64,000 nucleotides of DNA, from contig NZ_SRYR01000001.1 in assembly GCF_004794105.1 (NCBI RefSeq), forward strand, positions 1,364,001 through 1,428,000, given 5' to 3'. Positions 19,134 to 27,558 of the stretch are shown piece by piece. This stretch comes from Clostridium sartagoforme. GTDB lineage: Bacteria > Bacillota > Clostridia > Clostridiales > Clostridiaceae. The notes beneath the pieces were generated by a model. The model saw only the letters and a program-made list of their open reading frames with translations. It made no database searches and was not told the origin of the DNA. Position 1 is the first letter of the stretch; every line of letters begins with the position of its first letter. Both the position numbers and the translations under genes were made by a program.

Positions 19134-19922
19134 ATTATTCATTTCTCCACAGCTTCCTTGTCTAACCTTTTCAAATAAGATTATAGAAGCTGCTATAGCC
19201 ACATTTAAAGATTCTGCATCACCTGGCATTGGAATTTTAACTTTTTTATCAGCTAAATCAAATAATTCATCGCTAATTCCATTTCCCTCATTACCTACAG
19301 CTAAAATAACTTTTCCCCTAAGATTTTCTTCGAAGAAATTCTTAGACTCTTGAAGAGAAGTTGTAATTAATGAAAATCCTTCTGATTTTAGCTTCTTAAT
19401 AAAAGTAAAATCATTATCTTCATATATAATAGGTATATAGAAAATTGATCCCATAGTTGATCTTATAGTTTTGTCATTATAAATATCAACTGTACCTTTA
19501 GTAAGTATTATTCCGTTAACCCCTGCTGCATGAGCAGTTCTTATAATTGTGCCGAGATTTCCTGGATCTTGAACTTTATCACATATTAAATAGAAATCTC
19601 CAATTTCATCTTTATTATTATTTATCTTATTTACAACAGCAATAACACCTTGAGGATTTTCTGTTGAAGCTAATTGTGAAAATAAATTATCATTTAAAAT
19701 AATAGTATTATCTAAAAGGGTACTATTAAATTCTGATACTAATTTATCTTCATAGCTCTTAGAAATAAAAATATTTTTTATTTCCATATTTGCTTTTATA
19801 GCTTCCTTAACTAATCTTAATCCTTCTAGGATAAATAATCCTTCTTTATCTCTAAATCTTCTTTCTTTAAGTTTTTTTACATACTTAAATAAATTATTAT
19901 CCTTACTTTCAATATAAATCAA
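19131..19922 (-). CDS. SpoU-family RNA 2'-O-methyltransferase
   Basis: About 263 residues with the knotted SPOUT fold signatures: motif 1 DKVQDPGNLGTIIRTAHAAG near 120-139, motif 2 VGNEGNGIS near 211, and motif 3 KIPMPGDAESLNVAIAASI near 232. An N-terminal substrate-binding domain precedes them (EGLFILEGLRLVKEA). The family methylates ribose in rRNA or tRNA (RlmB/TrmH-like); the exact target is unknown. GTG at 19931 overlaps the ribosome site GAGGTG, so TTG at 19922 is preferred. Four codons from the end the reading frame enters a repeat arm. It is immediately downstream of ktrA. Confidence 0.88.
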   Translation of the reverse strand: MIYIESKDNNLFKYVKKLKERRFRDKEGLFILEGLRLVKEAIKANMEIKNIFISKSYEDKLVSEFNSTLLDNTIILNDNLFSQLASTENPQGVIAVVNKINNNKDEIGDFYLICDKVQDPGNLGTIIRTAHAAGVNGIILTKGTVDIYNDKTIRSTMGSIFYIPIIYEDNDFTFIKKLKSEGFSLITTSLQESKNFFEENLRGKVILAVGNEGNGISDELFDLADKKVKIPMPGDAESLNVAIAASIILFEKVRQGSCGEMNN

Positions 19923-19935
19923 AATTTCCACCTCA

Positions 19936-20604
19936 TTAATTTGATTTAACTATCATTCCTTCTAATCTACTTAAGTCCTCCGCTGAACCAATGGCAACTA
20001 TAACATCATTATTTTCTATTATATCATCAGCTGATGGCGATAAATTAACTTCATCTCCTCTTTTAATTGCCATAACATTTATTCCGTACTTACTTCTAAG
20101 TCTAAGCTCACTTAATGTCTTTCCAGACCATTCCTCTAATGCTTGTATTTCCATTACACTATAGTCTTCAGATAACTCTATATAATCTAATATATTTGAT
20201 GAAACTAAGTTATGTGCTACTCTAACCCCCATATCTTTTTCTGGAAGTATAACTCTATCTGCACCAATCTTATTTAATACCTTAGCATGTAAGTCACTAT
20301 GACCTTTAGCAATTATATATTTAACACCTAATTCTTTTACTAATAATGTAGCCATAATACTTGATTGAATATTATCACCTATAGTAACTACTGCTACATC
20401 AAAGTTTCTAATACCTAGTGATCTTAATGCATTTTCATCTGTTGCATCTAATTGAACTGCATGAGTAACACTATCAGCTATTTCTTGTACAATATCCTCA
20501 TCTCTATCTATAGCCAATACATCATTACCTAGTGAATATAAAGTTTTTGCTATTGAAGAGCCAAATCTTCCAAGCCCTATAATTACAAACTGTTTACTAG
20601 CCAT
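19936..20604 (-). CDS. ktrA: Potassium uptake regulatory subunit (KtrA/TrkA type)
   Basis: 222 residues. The Rossmann RCK-N domain opens with FVIIGLGRFGSSIAKTL (GxGxxG dinucleotide loop) and the acidic AIDRDED. An RCK-C domain follows from about 140. The cytoplasmic octameric ring gates the KtrB channel in response to ATP/ADP, and in Firmicutes RCK-C domains can bind cyclic di-AMP. ATG after AGGAGG, 12 bases after ktrB, so the two are cotranscribed. I saw no ydaO-type riboswitch upstream. Confidence 0.9.
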   Translation of the reverse strand: MASKQFVIIGLGRFGSSIAKTLYSLGNDVLAIDRDEDIVQEIADSVTHAVQLDATDENALRSLGIRNFDVAVVTIGDNIQSSIMATLLVKELGVKYIIAKGHSDLHAKVLNKIGADRVILPEKDMGVRVAHNLVSSNILDYIELSEDYSVMEIQALEEWSGKTLSELRLRSKYGINVMAIKRGDEVNLSPSADDIIENNDVIVAIGSAEDLSRLEGMIVKSN

Positions 20605-20616
20605 ATTATAATCCTC

Positions 20617-21957
20617 CTACCCTATTAATATTTTTCCTTCTGGATATCTATATCCTGATTTCTTTTTCTTTCTAGTTAAAGCTAACATTACTGTTAGAGG
20701 GCCAACTCTTCCTAAGTACATCATTATCATAATCAAAACCTTACCTATTGCGCTCAATTTAGGGGTAAGCCCTAATGTTAGCCCAACTGTTCCTAGTGCT
20801 GAAGTTGCCTCATAAAGTAAGTCTATAAAACTCGCTCCTACTTCTGTATAAGATAAAACCATAGTAACTCCAATAACAAGTGCTAAGGCAATAAATACTA
20901 TTGTAAAAGATTTATATACAACTTCTTTAGTAAACCTTCTACCAAAAACTTCTGTATCTTCTCTTCCTCTTATTACAGATAAAACAGTTAAAAATAAGAT
21001 TCCACAAGTAACTGTCTTTAATCCACCAGCTGTTGATCCTGGTGAACCACCTATAATCATAAGTATTATGGTTAAAAATTTACTAGCCATAGTCATATCA
21101 GTAGTAACAACACTATTAAATCCTGCTGTTCTTGGACTTACTGAAGCAAAAAATGAATTTAATAACTTATCTTGCATATTCATATTCCCAAAGGTAGCTT
21201 TATTATTTAATTCAAATAAGAACATTAATACAGTACCACCTACAATAAGAATTAATGAAGTAATAATTACAAGCTTTGAATGAAGAGATAATTTCTTAAT
21301 TCCTTTAAATTCATATATCTCTAATAATACTGTAAACCCAAGTCCACCAATAATTATTAACGCACTTATAACTAGTATTACAACAGCATTGCTTGAATAT
21401 CCCATAAGGCTTGTTCCAAATAAATCAAATCCCGCATTACAAAATGATGAAATCGAGTGAAAAAAACTGTAAAAAATACCCTTACCTATTCCATATTCGG
21501 GAATAAATTGAGTAGACAGTAATAATGCTCCAAAAAACTGAACTGATACAGTAAATATTAGTACATATCTAACCATCTTAACCAAACCTTGAATAGAATA
21601 TGTATTCATAGCTTCTTGCATTACTAATCTCTCTCTTAATGTAATTTTCTTTCCTAAAATAAGAGAAATTAATACTGCAAAAGACATAAATCCTAATCCA
21701 CCAATTTCTATTAATGTCATAATCACAGTTTGACCAAAAGTACTCCAATGGCTACTTGTATCTAAAGTTACTAATCCAGTTACACATACAGCTGACGTAG
21801 ACGTAAATAATGAATCTAATAAATTCGTAGATTCACCACTACTTGATGAAATAGGAAGGGATAGCAATATAGCACCTATAAATATCGCTATTAAAAATCC
21901 TAGTGCTAATATTTGAACTCCATTTAACTTAAATTTATTTTTAAACCCATACTGCAT
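20617..21957 (-). CDS. ktrB: Potassium uptake channel subunit (KtrB/TrkH type)
   Basis: 446 residues with about ten hydrophobic segments forming four M1-P-M2 repeats. The selectivity-filter glycines are visible in four loops: TSTSAVCVTGLVTLD, SISSFCNAGFDLFG, VSPRTAGFNSV and ATSALGTVGLTLGLTP. The membrane channel takes up K+ with KtrA. The C-terminus is basic. ATG after GAGGTG. Confidence 0.92.
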   Translation of the reverse strand: MQYGFKNKFKLNGVQILALGFLIAIFIGAILLSLPISSSSGESTNLLDSLFTSTSAVCVTGLVTLDTSSHWSTFGQTVIMTLIEIGGLGFMSFAVLISLILGKKITLRERLVMQEAMNTYSIQGLVKMVRYVLIFTVSVQFFGALLLSTQFIPEYGIGKGIFYSFFHSISSFCNAGFDLFGTSLMGYSSNAVVILVISALIIIGGLGFTVLLEIYEFKGIKKLSLHSKLVIITSLILIVGGTVLMFLFELNNKATFGNMNMQDKLLNSFFASVSPRTAGFNSVVTTDMTMASKFLTIILMIIGGSPGSTAGGLKTVTCGILFLTVLSVIRGREDTEVFGRRFTKEVVYKSFTIVFIALALVIGVTMVLSYTEVGASFIDLLYEATSALGTVGLTLGLTPKLSAIGKVLIMIMMYLGRVGPLTVMLALTRKKKKSGYRYPEGKILIG

Positions 21958-22048
21958 ATTTTCACCTCTAGATAGAGAAAACTCTTTACTCTTTCTAATT
22001 ATTATACACCATTATATCTTTATTTATTTACATTAAACTACAAAAAAT

Positions 22049-22064
22049 GCGACCAAAAGGTCGC
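22049..22064 (-). terminator. Terminator of rpmI-rplT
   Basis: Minus-strand GCGACC TTTT GGTCGC followed by ATTTTTTG, just after the rplT stop. Confidence 0.9.
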
Positions 22065-22070
22065 TGTAGA

Positions 22071-22430
22071 TTACTTGTTTAATTGAGTTTTTGCAACTTC
22101 TACTAAATCAGCAAATGCCTTAGGATCATTTATAGCTATTTCAGATAACATTTTTCTGTTCATATCTATTCCAGCTAATTTGATTCCATTTATAAATTTA
22201 GAATAAGAAAGACCATTCATTCTTGTAGCAGCGTTTATTCTCGCTATCCAAAGTCTTCTAAAATCTCTCTTCTTTAATCTTCTTCCAACATAAGCATTTC
22301 TTAAAGCTCTTATTACTGATTCGTTAGCAGTTTTGAATAATCTGCTCTTTCCACCATAGTAACCTTTTGCAAGCTTTAATACTTTTTTATGATTTTTACG
22401 TGAATTTACCGCTCTTTTAACTCTTGCCAT
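22071..22430 (-). CDS. rplT: 50S ribosomal protein L20
   Basis: 119 residues, the standard length. It opens with [20 protein letters not shown], contains [10 protein letters not shown] and the [19 protein letters not shown] core. It is an early assembly protein binding 23S rRNA and a known feedback regulator of its own operon in Firmicutes through a leader RNA. It lies 12 bases after rpmI. Confidence 0.98.
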   Translation of the reverse strand: MARVKRAVNSRKNHKKVLKLAKGYYGGKSRLFKTANESVIRALRNAYVGRRLKKRDFRRLWIARINAATRMNGLSYSKFINGIKLAGIDMNRKMLSEIAINDPKAFADLVEVAKTQLNK

Positions 22431-22442
22431 GTTTCAAACCTC

Positions 22443-22640
22443 CTATAAATATGGTAATAATTTCTTCATTGCTTTTTCTTGAGTAGTTGAAACATAAGCA
22501 GTCTTTCTTAAGTTTCTCTTTCTCTTAGAACTTTTCTTAGTTAATATATGGCTCTTAAAAGCTTTAGCTCTCTTTAACTTTCCAGTTCCTGTTTTCTTAA
22601 ATCTTTTAGCTGCACCTCTGTGGGTTTTCATTTTTGGCAT
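22443..22640 (-). CDS. rpmI: 50S ribosomal protein L35
   Basis: 65 residues, standard length and sequence ([20 protein letters not shown] at the start; [11 protein letters not shown] later). Its usual upstream partner infC is absent here: the next gene upstream is ytxC, 220 bases away, with a structured leader between. Confidence 0.98.
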   Translation of the reverse strand: MPKMKTHRGAAKRFKKTGTGKLKRAKAFKSHILTKKSSKRKRNLRKTAYVSTTQEKAMKKLLPYL

Positions 22641-22699
22641 AATAAAATCCTCCTCTCAAATTATGCTTTTCACTTAACTTTAAAAAAGTTAATAAAAAC

Positions 22700-22815
22700 A
22701 AAAAAGACAGCATTATGCCGTCTCAAATATCCATTTTTAATTTAATAAATTAAAATAAGAATATATTACCTTACTAAGCTGTGCCGTAAGGTGAGAAACG
22801 GCTATGTTTCTTCTT
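22700..22815 (-). promoter_or_regulatory. Structured leader with attenuator before rpmI-rplT (L20-leader candidate)
   Basis: On the minus strand two mutually exclusive pairings are visible. GCCGT..ACGGC (around 22784-22803) competes with ACCTTAC..GTAAGGT (around 22768-22792). Both are followed by a Rho-independent terminator AGACGGCATAATGCTGTCT plus TTTTTTG (22700-22723). An alternative-pairing leader ending in a terminator ahead of rpmI-rplT is what L20 autoregulation uses in Firmicutes. Confidence 0.75.
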
Positions 22816-22861
22816 AACAATAGTAATTATATTATTTGACAAAATACTTGTCAATATAAAT

Positions 22862-23752
22862 TTATAATTTAACTTGTTTTTCAATACATAATATACATCC
22901 ATTACAAAAAACAACCTTATTTTCAAAGACGCTTTCTATAGTTTCCATAAATTCTTTGTTAGTACAATTTTTTTTACCATGAATTATAAGTTTTTTAGGA
23001 GCATTAGTTATAAGTCCGCTAATAATTATATCTTCAATTTTTGCTTCAGTGTCAATTTTATATTCAATTAATTCCTTCATAAATTCTTTAAATATATTTT
23101 TTTCATCTTTATCAAAAATAAAATACTGCCCTTCATTATCAATAACTATGTTTATTAAGTCAATTTTACTTTCCTGTATATCAACAAAATACTTTAATAG
23201 CTTAATAAATTCCTTATATTCTTTTTCTACCATGTAACCTTCTATTACCTTATCTATTATTTCCTCTATATCAGACCTTAGTTCTTTCATTCTAAATCTT
23301 ATAAATCCATTAACATTGATTTCATCATTTTCTTCTAAGCAAGCTTTAATCTTTTCAGTTATGTTATTAATTCTATTCATACAATAAATAACATAATCTA
23401 CTTTTAATATATCATCTCCTAACAGTACTTTCATAATTTCTTCTTCTACTTCTATTATTTCTTCTTGCTTTAAGAAAAAATAATTTTCAGTAAGATAAAC
23501 TAACATCTCTTTTAATCTATATTGTTCTAATACAACCTTATATAAAACATTACTCATATATAAATTAATAATCTCTTTTACTCTTTGATTATAACTATTA
23601 TCATCACATAATATCTTCACTATATGATTATCTAATTCCACACTTTCTACTATTCCTATATGAATATCCTTCTTTTTTAGAATAGTTTTTAACTCTTGAA
23701 TTTCTCCAACAAAGTCCAAATTACTACTGTATACAAGCTTTAATACAAGCAT
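22862..23752 (-). CDS. ytxC: Putative sporulation protein YtxC
   Basis: About 296 residues from the ATG at 23752, which follows AAGGGAG; the longer in-frame start at 23806 has no such site. The N-terminus MLVLKLVYSS and the C-terminal KKLIIHGKKNCTNKEFMETI with a CNGCILC cysteine cluster fit the YtxC family, found in spore-formers beside infC/rpmI/rplT or thrS. Its biochemical role is unknown. No membrane segment was seen. Confidence 0.75.
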   Translation of the reverse strand: MLVLKLVYSSNLDFVGEIQELKTILKKKDIHIGIVESVELDNHIVKILCDDNSYNQRVKEIINLYMSNVLYKVVLEQYRLKEMLVYLTENYFFLKQEEIIEVEEEIMKVLLGDDILKVDYVIYCMNRINNITEKIKACLEENDEINVNGFIRFRMKELRSDIEEIIDKVIEGYMVEKEYKEFIKLLKYFVDIQESKIDLINIVIDNEGQYFIFDKDEKNIFKEFMKELIEYKIDTEAKIEDIIISGLITNAPKKLIIHGKKNCTNKEFMETIESVFENKVVFCNGCILCIEKQVKL

Positions 23753-23879
23753 GGATTCCACTCCCTTCATAATAATAGTATGTATAAAAAAGAAAACTAT
23801 ATTCAAAATTTATATTTCACTAATCGACAAAGCAAAGCCTTTATTTTATAATTATAAATAAACTATTTTAGGAGGTAAT

Positions 23880-24581
23880 ATGATCTGTTTTGTAGACTAT
23901 AGAATTTCTATAATAGAAGAAAAATCTCTAAAAAACTTAGGAGTAAAAATAATAAAAGTTCCTCCTTGCAACAATTTATATAATGCAATAAAAGGACATG
24001 TGGATATTCAATTAAATATACTAAGTAAAATAGACAAAAAAGTAATAGTACAAAAAGATATTAGTGATTCTTTTAAAAAGGAACTAATAAAAAATAATAT
24101 AAACTTTATTGAAAGTAAAAACTCCTTAGGTGAAAAGTATCCTAGCAACATAGCTTTAAATTCATTAATTTTAGATAATTATTTTATTCATAATCTAAAT
24201 TTTAGTGATGAAAATTTATTAGAAAGTCAAAAAAATAAAACTCTTGTTAATGTTAAACAAGGATATACTAAGTGCTCATCTCTAGTAGTAAATGATAATT
24301 CAATAATAACTAGCGATAAAGGAATATATAATTCTTTATTAAAACATAACTTTGATATTTTACTACTCCCACCTGGAGATATAGTTTTAGATGGCTTAGA
24401 GTATGGGTTTATTGGTGGTACTGGTGGTTTAATTAATCCATCTACTATGGTATTCTTTGGCTCCTTAGAAAAATATGCCTATGGTGAAGAAGTTAAAAAA
24501 TTTCTTAAAAAGCATAATGTTACCCCAATATATTTAAGCAATAGTAAGTTGTATGATAGGGGTAGTTTGTTTACCCTTTAG
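23880..24581 (+). CDS. DUF6873-type protein (GME-fold)
   Basis: 233 residues, ATG after TTAGGAGG. It begins MICFVDYRISIIEEKSL and has GYTKCSSLVVNDNSIITSD, LLLPPGDIVLDG and YGFIGGTGGLIN. I recognise the pattern as the clostridial DUF6873 family, placed in the guanidino-group-modifying-enzyme fold of agmatine/arginine deiminases. The function is unassigned, and whether the usual Cys/His/Glu catalytic residues are present is not clear by eye. It is a single gene, divergent from ytxC. Confidence 0.7.
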   Translation: MICFVDYRISIIEEKSLKNLGVKIIKVPPCNNLYNAIKGHVDIQLNILSKIDKKVIVQKDISDSFKKELIKNNINFIESKNSLGEKYPSNIALNSLILDNYFIHNLNFSDENLLESQKNKTLVNVKQGYTKCSSLVVNDNSIITSDKGIYNSLLKHNFDILLLPPGDIVLDGLEYGFIGGTGGLINPSTMVFFGSLEKYAYGEEVKKFLKKHNVTPIYLSNSKLYDRGSLFTL

Positions 24582-24640
24582 TCTATATATAATACGTTTC
24601 CCCCAATAAAAAGTTGCAATATGATTTTATATAAAAAATA

Positions 24641-24683
24641 GGGCTATATTATAATGAATAAAATATTCAATATGACACAGCCC
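24641..24683. terminator. Bidirectional terminator between convergent genes
   Basis: AGGGCTATATT..(T)GACACAGCCCT pairing; T-rich tracts follow on both strands (TTAATTTTATTT and TATTTTTTATA). Confidence 0.7.
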
Positions 24684-24741
24684 TTAATTTTATTTAATTC
24701 TATAATAAATAATTTATTTTTTTTAACTTCTTATATTAACA

Positions 24742-25422
24742 TTATACTACAGAATCTTTTAATATAATTCCTTTAGCATCACTAATGATTTTTCTTATAT
24801 CATTAAGTTCAATTTCCTTAAACCTTTCTAACTTCTTTAATATCTCATTAATATCCTTAAAGGTTTCTTCTTTTTCCTTTAAAGTATAAAATCCTCTTCC
24901 TAGCTTATCACATATAAATAATAAAAATATATCATTAAGTTTATCACTCTTTAATAATCCTTCAATATCTGAAAAAGGTAAATCTTTTAAGATGTATATA
25001 TGATGCATATGATATCTGACTATTAAAGCTATATCCTTAGCATTATCTTCACTCATAAAGTTTTTTAAAATATTATAAGTAATTTTTTCACCCTCATTAT
25101 CATGGTTATATGATCTATATCTTCCTTTTATAAACTTTGTAGTAGAAATTTTCCCAATATCATGAAAAAGAGCTGCCCACATAAGGTTTTCTCTATTAAT
25201 AGCCATATCTTTAAGTATTGCTGCATAGTCCACTACCATTTTAGTGTGATTAAAAACATTCCCTTCAGGATGGAATTTCTTATCTTGAGGTATTCTTTTT
25301 AAATCCTCTATAATATTAAAATTACTTTCTTTAAAGTCTTTATTTCCAAATAATTCTTCAATATCTTCTGATGGAATCCTACTATTTAATAATATATTTC
25401 TTATTTCTTTAAAAATACTCAT
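24742..25422 (-). CDS. HD-domain phosphohydrolase
   Basis: About 226 residues from the ATG at 25422 (AGGAGGG seven bases before); a longer in-frame start at 25458 lacks a site. The HD metal ligands are visible: NHTKMVVDYA (His), ALFHDIGK (the His-Asp pair), SYNHDNEG and later YHMHHIYILKD. The arrangement resembles the catalytic domain of tRNA nucleotidyltransferases and small nucleotidases. The substrate is unknown. It stands alone. Confidence 0.8.
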   Translation of the reverse strand: MSIFKEIRNILLNSRIPSEDIEELFGNKDFKESNFNIIEDLKRIPQDKKFHPEGNVFNHTKMVVDYAAILKDMAINRENLMWAALFHDIGKISTTKFIKGRYRSYNHDNEGEKITYNILKNFMSEDNAKDIALIVRYHMHHIYILKDLPFSDIEGLLKSDKLNDIFLLFICDKLGRGFYTLKEKEETFKDINEILKKLERFKEIELNDIRKIISDAKGIILKDSVV

Positions 25423-25601
25423 ATTATGCCCTCCTAAGAATATTGTATATTTTTTCAATTAATATAATTTACTTTTAAAATTATCTTTCCCCTATAATAG
25501 CATAAGTACTTAAAATGTATATTATTTATTGAACTAGATCTTCAAAAATAAAATTCTATTATAAGGTATCATTTTAATGAACTTAGAATATATTACATTA
25601 T

Positions 25602-25676
25602 GGCACTATAGCCAAGCGGTAAGGCAAAGGTCTGCAAAACCTCTATGCCCCAGTTCGAATCTGGGTGGTGCCTCCA
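25602..25676 (+). tRNA. tRNA-Cys (anticodon GCA)
   Basis: The acceptor GGCACTA pairs with TGGTGCC. The T-arm is CCCAG TTCGAAT CTGGG. The anticodon GCA at 25634-25636 lies in CTGCAAA. CCA is genomically encoded (25674-25676). It is a single tRNA gene with its own terminator. Confidence 0.97.
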
Positions 25677-25679
25677 TAT

Positions 25680-25727
25680 AAACCTAGTAATCTATAAATT
25701 CCTTAGATTTACTAGGTTTTTTATTTT
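25680..25727 (+). terminator. Terminator of tRNA-Cys
   Basis: AAACCTAGTAATCTA pairs with TAGATTTACTAGGTTT, then TTTATTTTT. Confidence 0.88.
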
Positions 25728-25897
25728 TCTACTCTAAAAAACATAATTTTACGTTTATTTTATATTCTTCCGGATAAAATACTATATATGCTTTCAATTT
25801 TATAGTTTTACTAAATAATATTTAAACTTATTCTATTATAGGTGTAAATTATTAATTGAAACATATATATTATATAATTTAACTTTATGGAGGAAAT

Positions 25898-26539
25898 ATG
25901 AGGATACCAGAACATGTTGGGATAATCCCTGACGGTAATAGACGTTGGGCTTTATCAAATAATCTAACAAAAGATAAAGGATATGAATATGGGATAAACC
26001 CCGGCTTAGAATTATTTAAACTTTGCCAGAAGGAAAATGTAAAGGAAATAACCTTCTATGGTTTTACTGTAGATAATACAAAGCGTCCTTCCGAGCAAAA
26101 ATTTGCATTTATTAAAGCTTGCATTGACTCTGTCATGCTATTAACAAAAGAAGATTGCGAAATATTAGTAATTGGTAATACTGAATCTAAAAATTTCCCA
26201 CAAGAGCTGCTTTTATTTACTACTAGGCAAAAGTTTGGAGCAGGTGGTATTAAAGTAAACTTTTTAATACACTATGGTTGGGAATGGGACTTAAATTTAT
26301 TAAAAAAATCTAATTCATCTAAAAAGCATATTTTACCTTATATACATTCAGAAGATATTTCTAGGATTGATCTTATAATAAGATGGGGAGGTAGAAGAAG
26401 ACTTAGTGGCTTTTTGCCAGTTCAGTCTGTTTACTCTGATTTCTATGTAATAGATTCCTATTGGCCAGATTTCACTTCTAAAGATTTCTATACTGCCTTA
26501 GAGTGGTATAATGATCAAGATGTGACTCTTGGTGGCTAA
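25898..26539 (+). CDS. Short cis-prenyltransferase (undecaprenyl diphosphate synthase-like)
   Basis: 213 residues, ATG six bases after TGGAGG. It follows the UppS pattern: GIIPDGNRRWA (the diphosphate-binding Asp loop), then ITFYGFTVDNTKRP in place of the usual FSTENWKRP, then LIIRWGGRRRLSGFLPVQS and FYVIDSYWPDF near the end. UppS makes the C55 lipid carrier for wall polymers. Canonical enzymes are about 240-250 residues and carry TGGE before RLSNF; here GGRRRLSG replaces it and a middle section is shortened. It is probably a paralog with a different chain length or role. No cdsA/dxr neighbours, unlike the housekeeping gene. Confidence 0.85.
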   Translation: MRIPEHVGIIPDGNRRWALSNNLTKDKGYEYGINPGLELFKLCQKENVKEITFYGFTVDNTKRPSEQKFAFIKACIDSVMLLTKEDCEILVIGNTESKNFPQELLLFTTRQKFGAGGIKVNFLIHYGWEWDLNLLKKSNSSKKHILPYIHSEDISRIDLIIRWGGRRRLSGFLPVQSVYSDFYVIDSYWPDFTSKDFYTALEWYNDQDVTLGG

Positions 26540-26638
26540 ATAAACTAATTTTATTAAAATATAATTATTTAATCACTTTTCGATGCGTAAAATAACCCTT
26601 GTACGCTTCAAATGATTCTATAATAAATTTAATAATAA

Positions 26639-26682
26639 AAGAGTAATACTCTATTTTACATACTCAATAGAATATTACTCTT
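26639..26682. terminator. Convergent terminator, 17-bp stem
   Basis: AAGAGTAATACTCTATT pairs with AATAGAATATTACTCTT with one mismatch. It lies between the prenyltransferase and the kinase-like gene and overlaps the latter's stop. Confidence 0.7.
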
Positions 26683-27124
26683 AACCAATTCTGTAATATT
26701 TTTCCACAACTTCTCTCGTAAAACCATAATCAATTATTGTTGGCCTTCCATTGATTATACCCCAACTACTCATTCTACTTAAATCACTGAATAATAAATT
26801 ATATTTATATTGGATATTCTGAAATTCTCTCAATCTAAATAGCTCTTCATAGCTTCCAACTTTAAAATAATCAAGTATATACCTGAAATCTCTTATCTTA
26901 TCTGCTTTTCTCATTATTAATGTATTAAAATATTCTGATACTTCAATAACCTCTGCAAATAAATCAGAAGAATCAAATGATGATATTCTATATTCACTCA
27001 TATTTTGTGCAATTCCAGCTATATTTTTTGCAACTTTTATAACATATCCATTTCCTAAATCAAATACATTCCGTGATGAACCAGAACCAATGTACCTATA
27101 GTTCCATTGTCTCATATTGAACAT
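26681..27124 (-). CDS. Very small protein-kinase-like protein
   Basis: 147 residues. RYIGSGSSRNVFDLGNG near 10-26 resembles a kinase glycine-rich loop. GYVIKVAKN at 26-34 has the VIK lysine. Near 122-137, GIINGRPTIIDYGFT looks like the metal-binding DFG strand (IDYG). The HRD catalytic loop and the C-lobe are not evident, so this may be a minimal or inactive kinase fold; function unknown. ATG at 27124 with a modest GAGTGAT site; an ATG at 27115 is an alternative. It is flanked by a composite repeat and gene remnants, suggesting a mobile or phage past. Confidence 0.6.
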   Translation of the reverse strand: MFNMRQWNYRYIGSGSSRNVFDLGNGYVIKVAKNIAGIAQNMSEYRISSFDSSDLFAEVIEVSEYFNTLIMRKADKIRDFRYILDYFKVGSYEELFRLREFQNIQYKYNLLFSDLSRMSSWGIINGRPTIIDYGFTREVVEKYYRIG

Positions 27125-27197
27125 AATTAATCACTCATTTCTATCTTTTGTTTACAATAATCTAAATATAAATGTAAAAGAATATTGCATATATATG

Positions 27198-27279
27198 TTT
27201 CAATAAATAATCTATATATTTAGTAATTTCTTTATCTTTAATTAAAAATAGTTTTAAAAGTAAATTACATTAATTGAAA
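27198..27279. repeat. A element copy 2
   Basis: 82 bp, TTTCAATAAATAATCTA..GTAAATTACATTAATTGAAA. It is preceded by ATATATATG, as at 18305. Confidence 0.85.
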
Positions 27280-27298
27280 GCATATAGTTTTTAATTTT

Positions 27299-27391
27299 TA
27301 TATAAGTTGTTTGCCTAATTGCCTAATTAAAATATTTTGAGTATAAAATATAACTGAATAAAATGAAAAAACTTTATTACAACTTATATAT
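27299..27391. repeat. B element copy 5, fused to A element
   Basis: 93 bp, TATATAAGTTGTTTGCCTAATT at the left and ACTTTATTACAACTTATATA at the right. The composite is 27198-27391, in the same order and orientation as 18305-18495. Confidence 0.88.
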
Positions 27392-27419
27392 TATTTTATT
27401 CTCTCTATAATAAATTAGT

Positions 27420-27553
27420 TCATAATTCTTCAAGATTTTCTTCATTGTCCTCATGTACTTTCTAAAACTTCCTCTTTATCATCTCAAAAAAGTAACAGCA
27501 TAGTCCACATAATATACATTTAGCTTTTCTCCACTTTTAATTGTTATTGTCAT
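27420..27553 (-). pseudogene. Gene remnant, frameshifted
   Basis: An ATG at 27553 opens 24 codons (MTITIKSGEKLNVYYVDYAV..) ending in TGA at 27479. Shifting one frame within the poly-T/A run continues a protein-like sequence (DDKEEVLES, then EDNEENLEEL). The composition looks coding but the frame is broken. Family not recognised. Confidence 0.35.
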
Positions 27554-27558
27554 TTTTC

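Noticed and set aside
21958-22070. Cyclic di-AMP (ydaO) riboswitch before ktrB
   Set aside because: Only about 110 bases, AT-rich, with no conserved GG-rich core; the rplT terminator occupies part of it.
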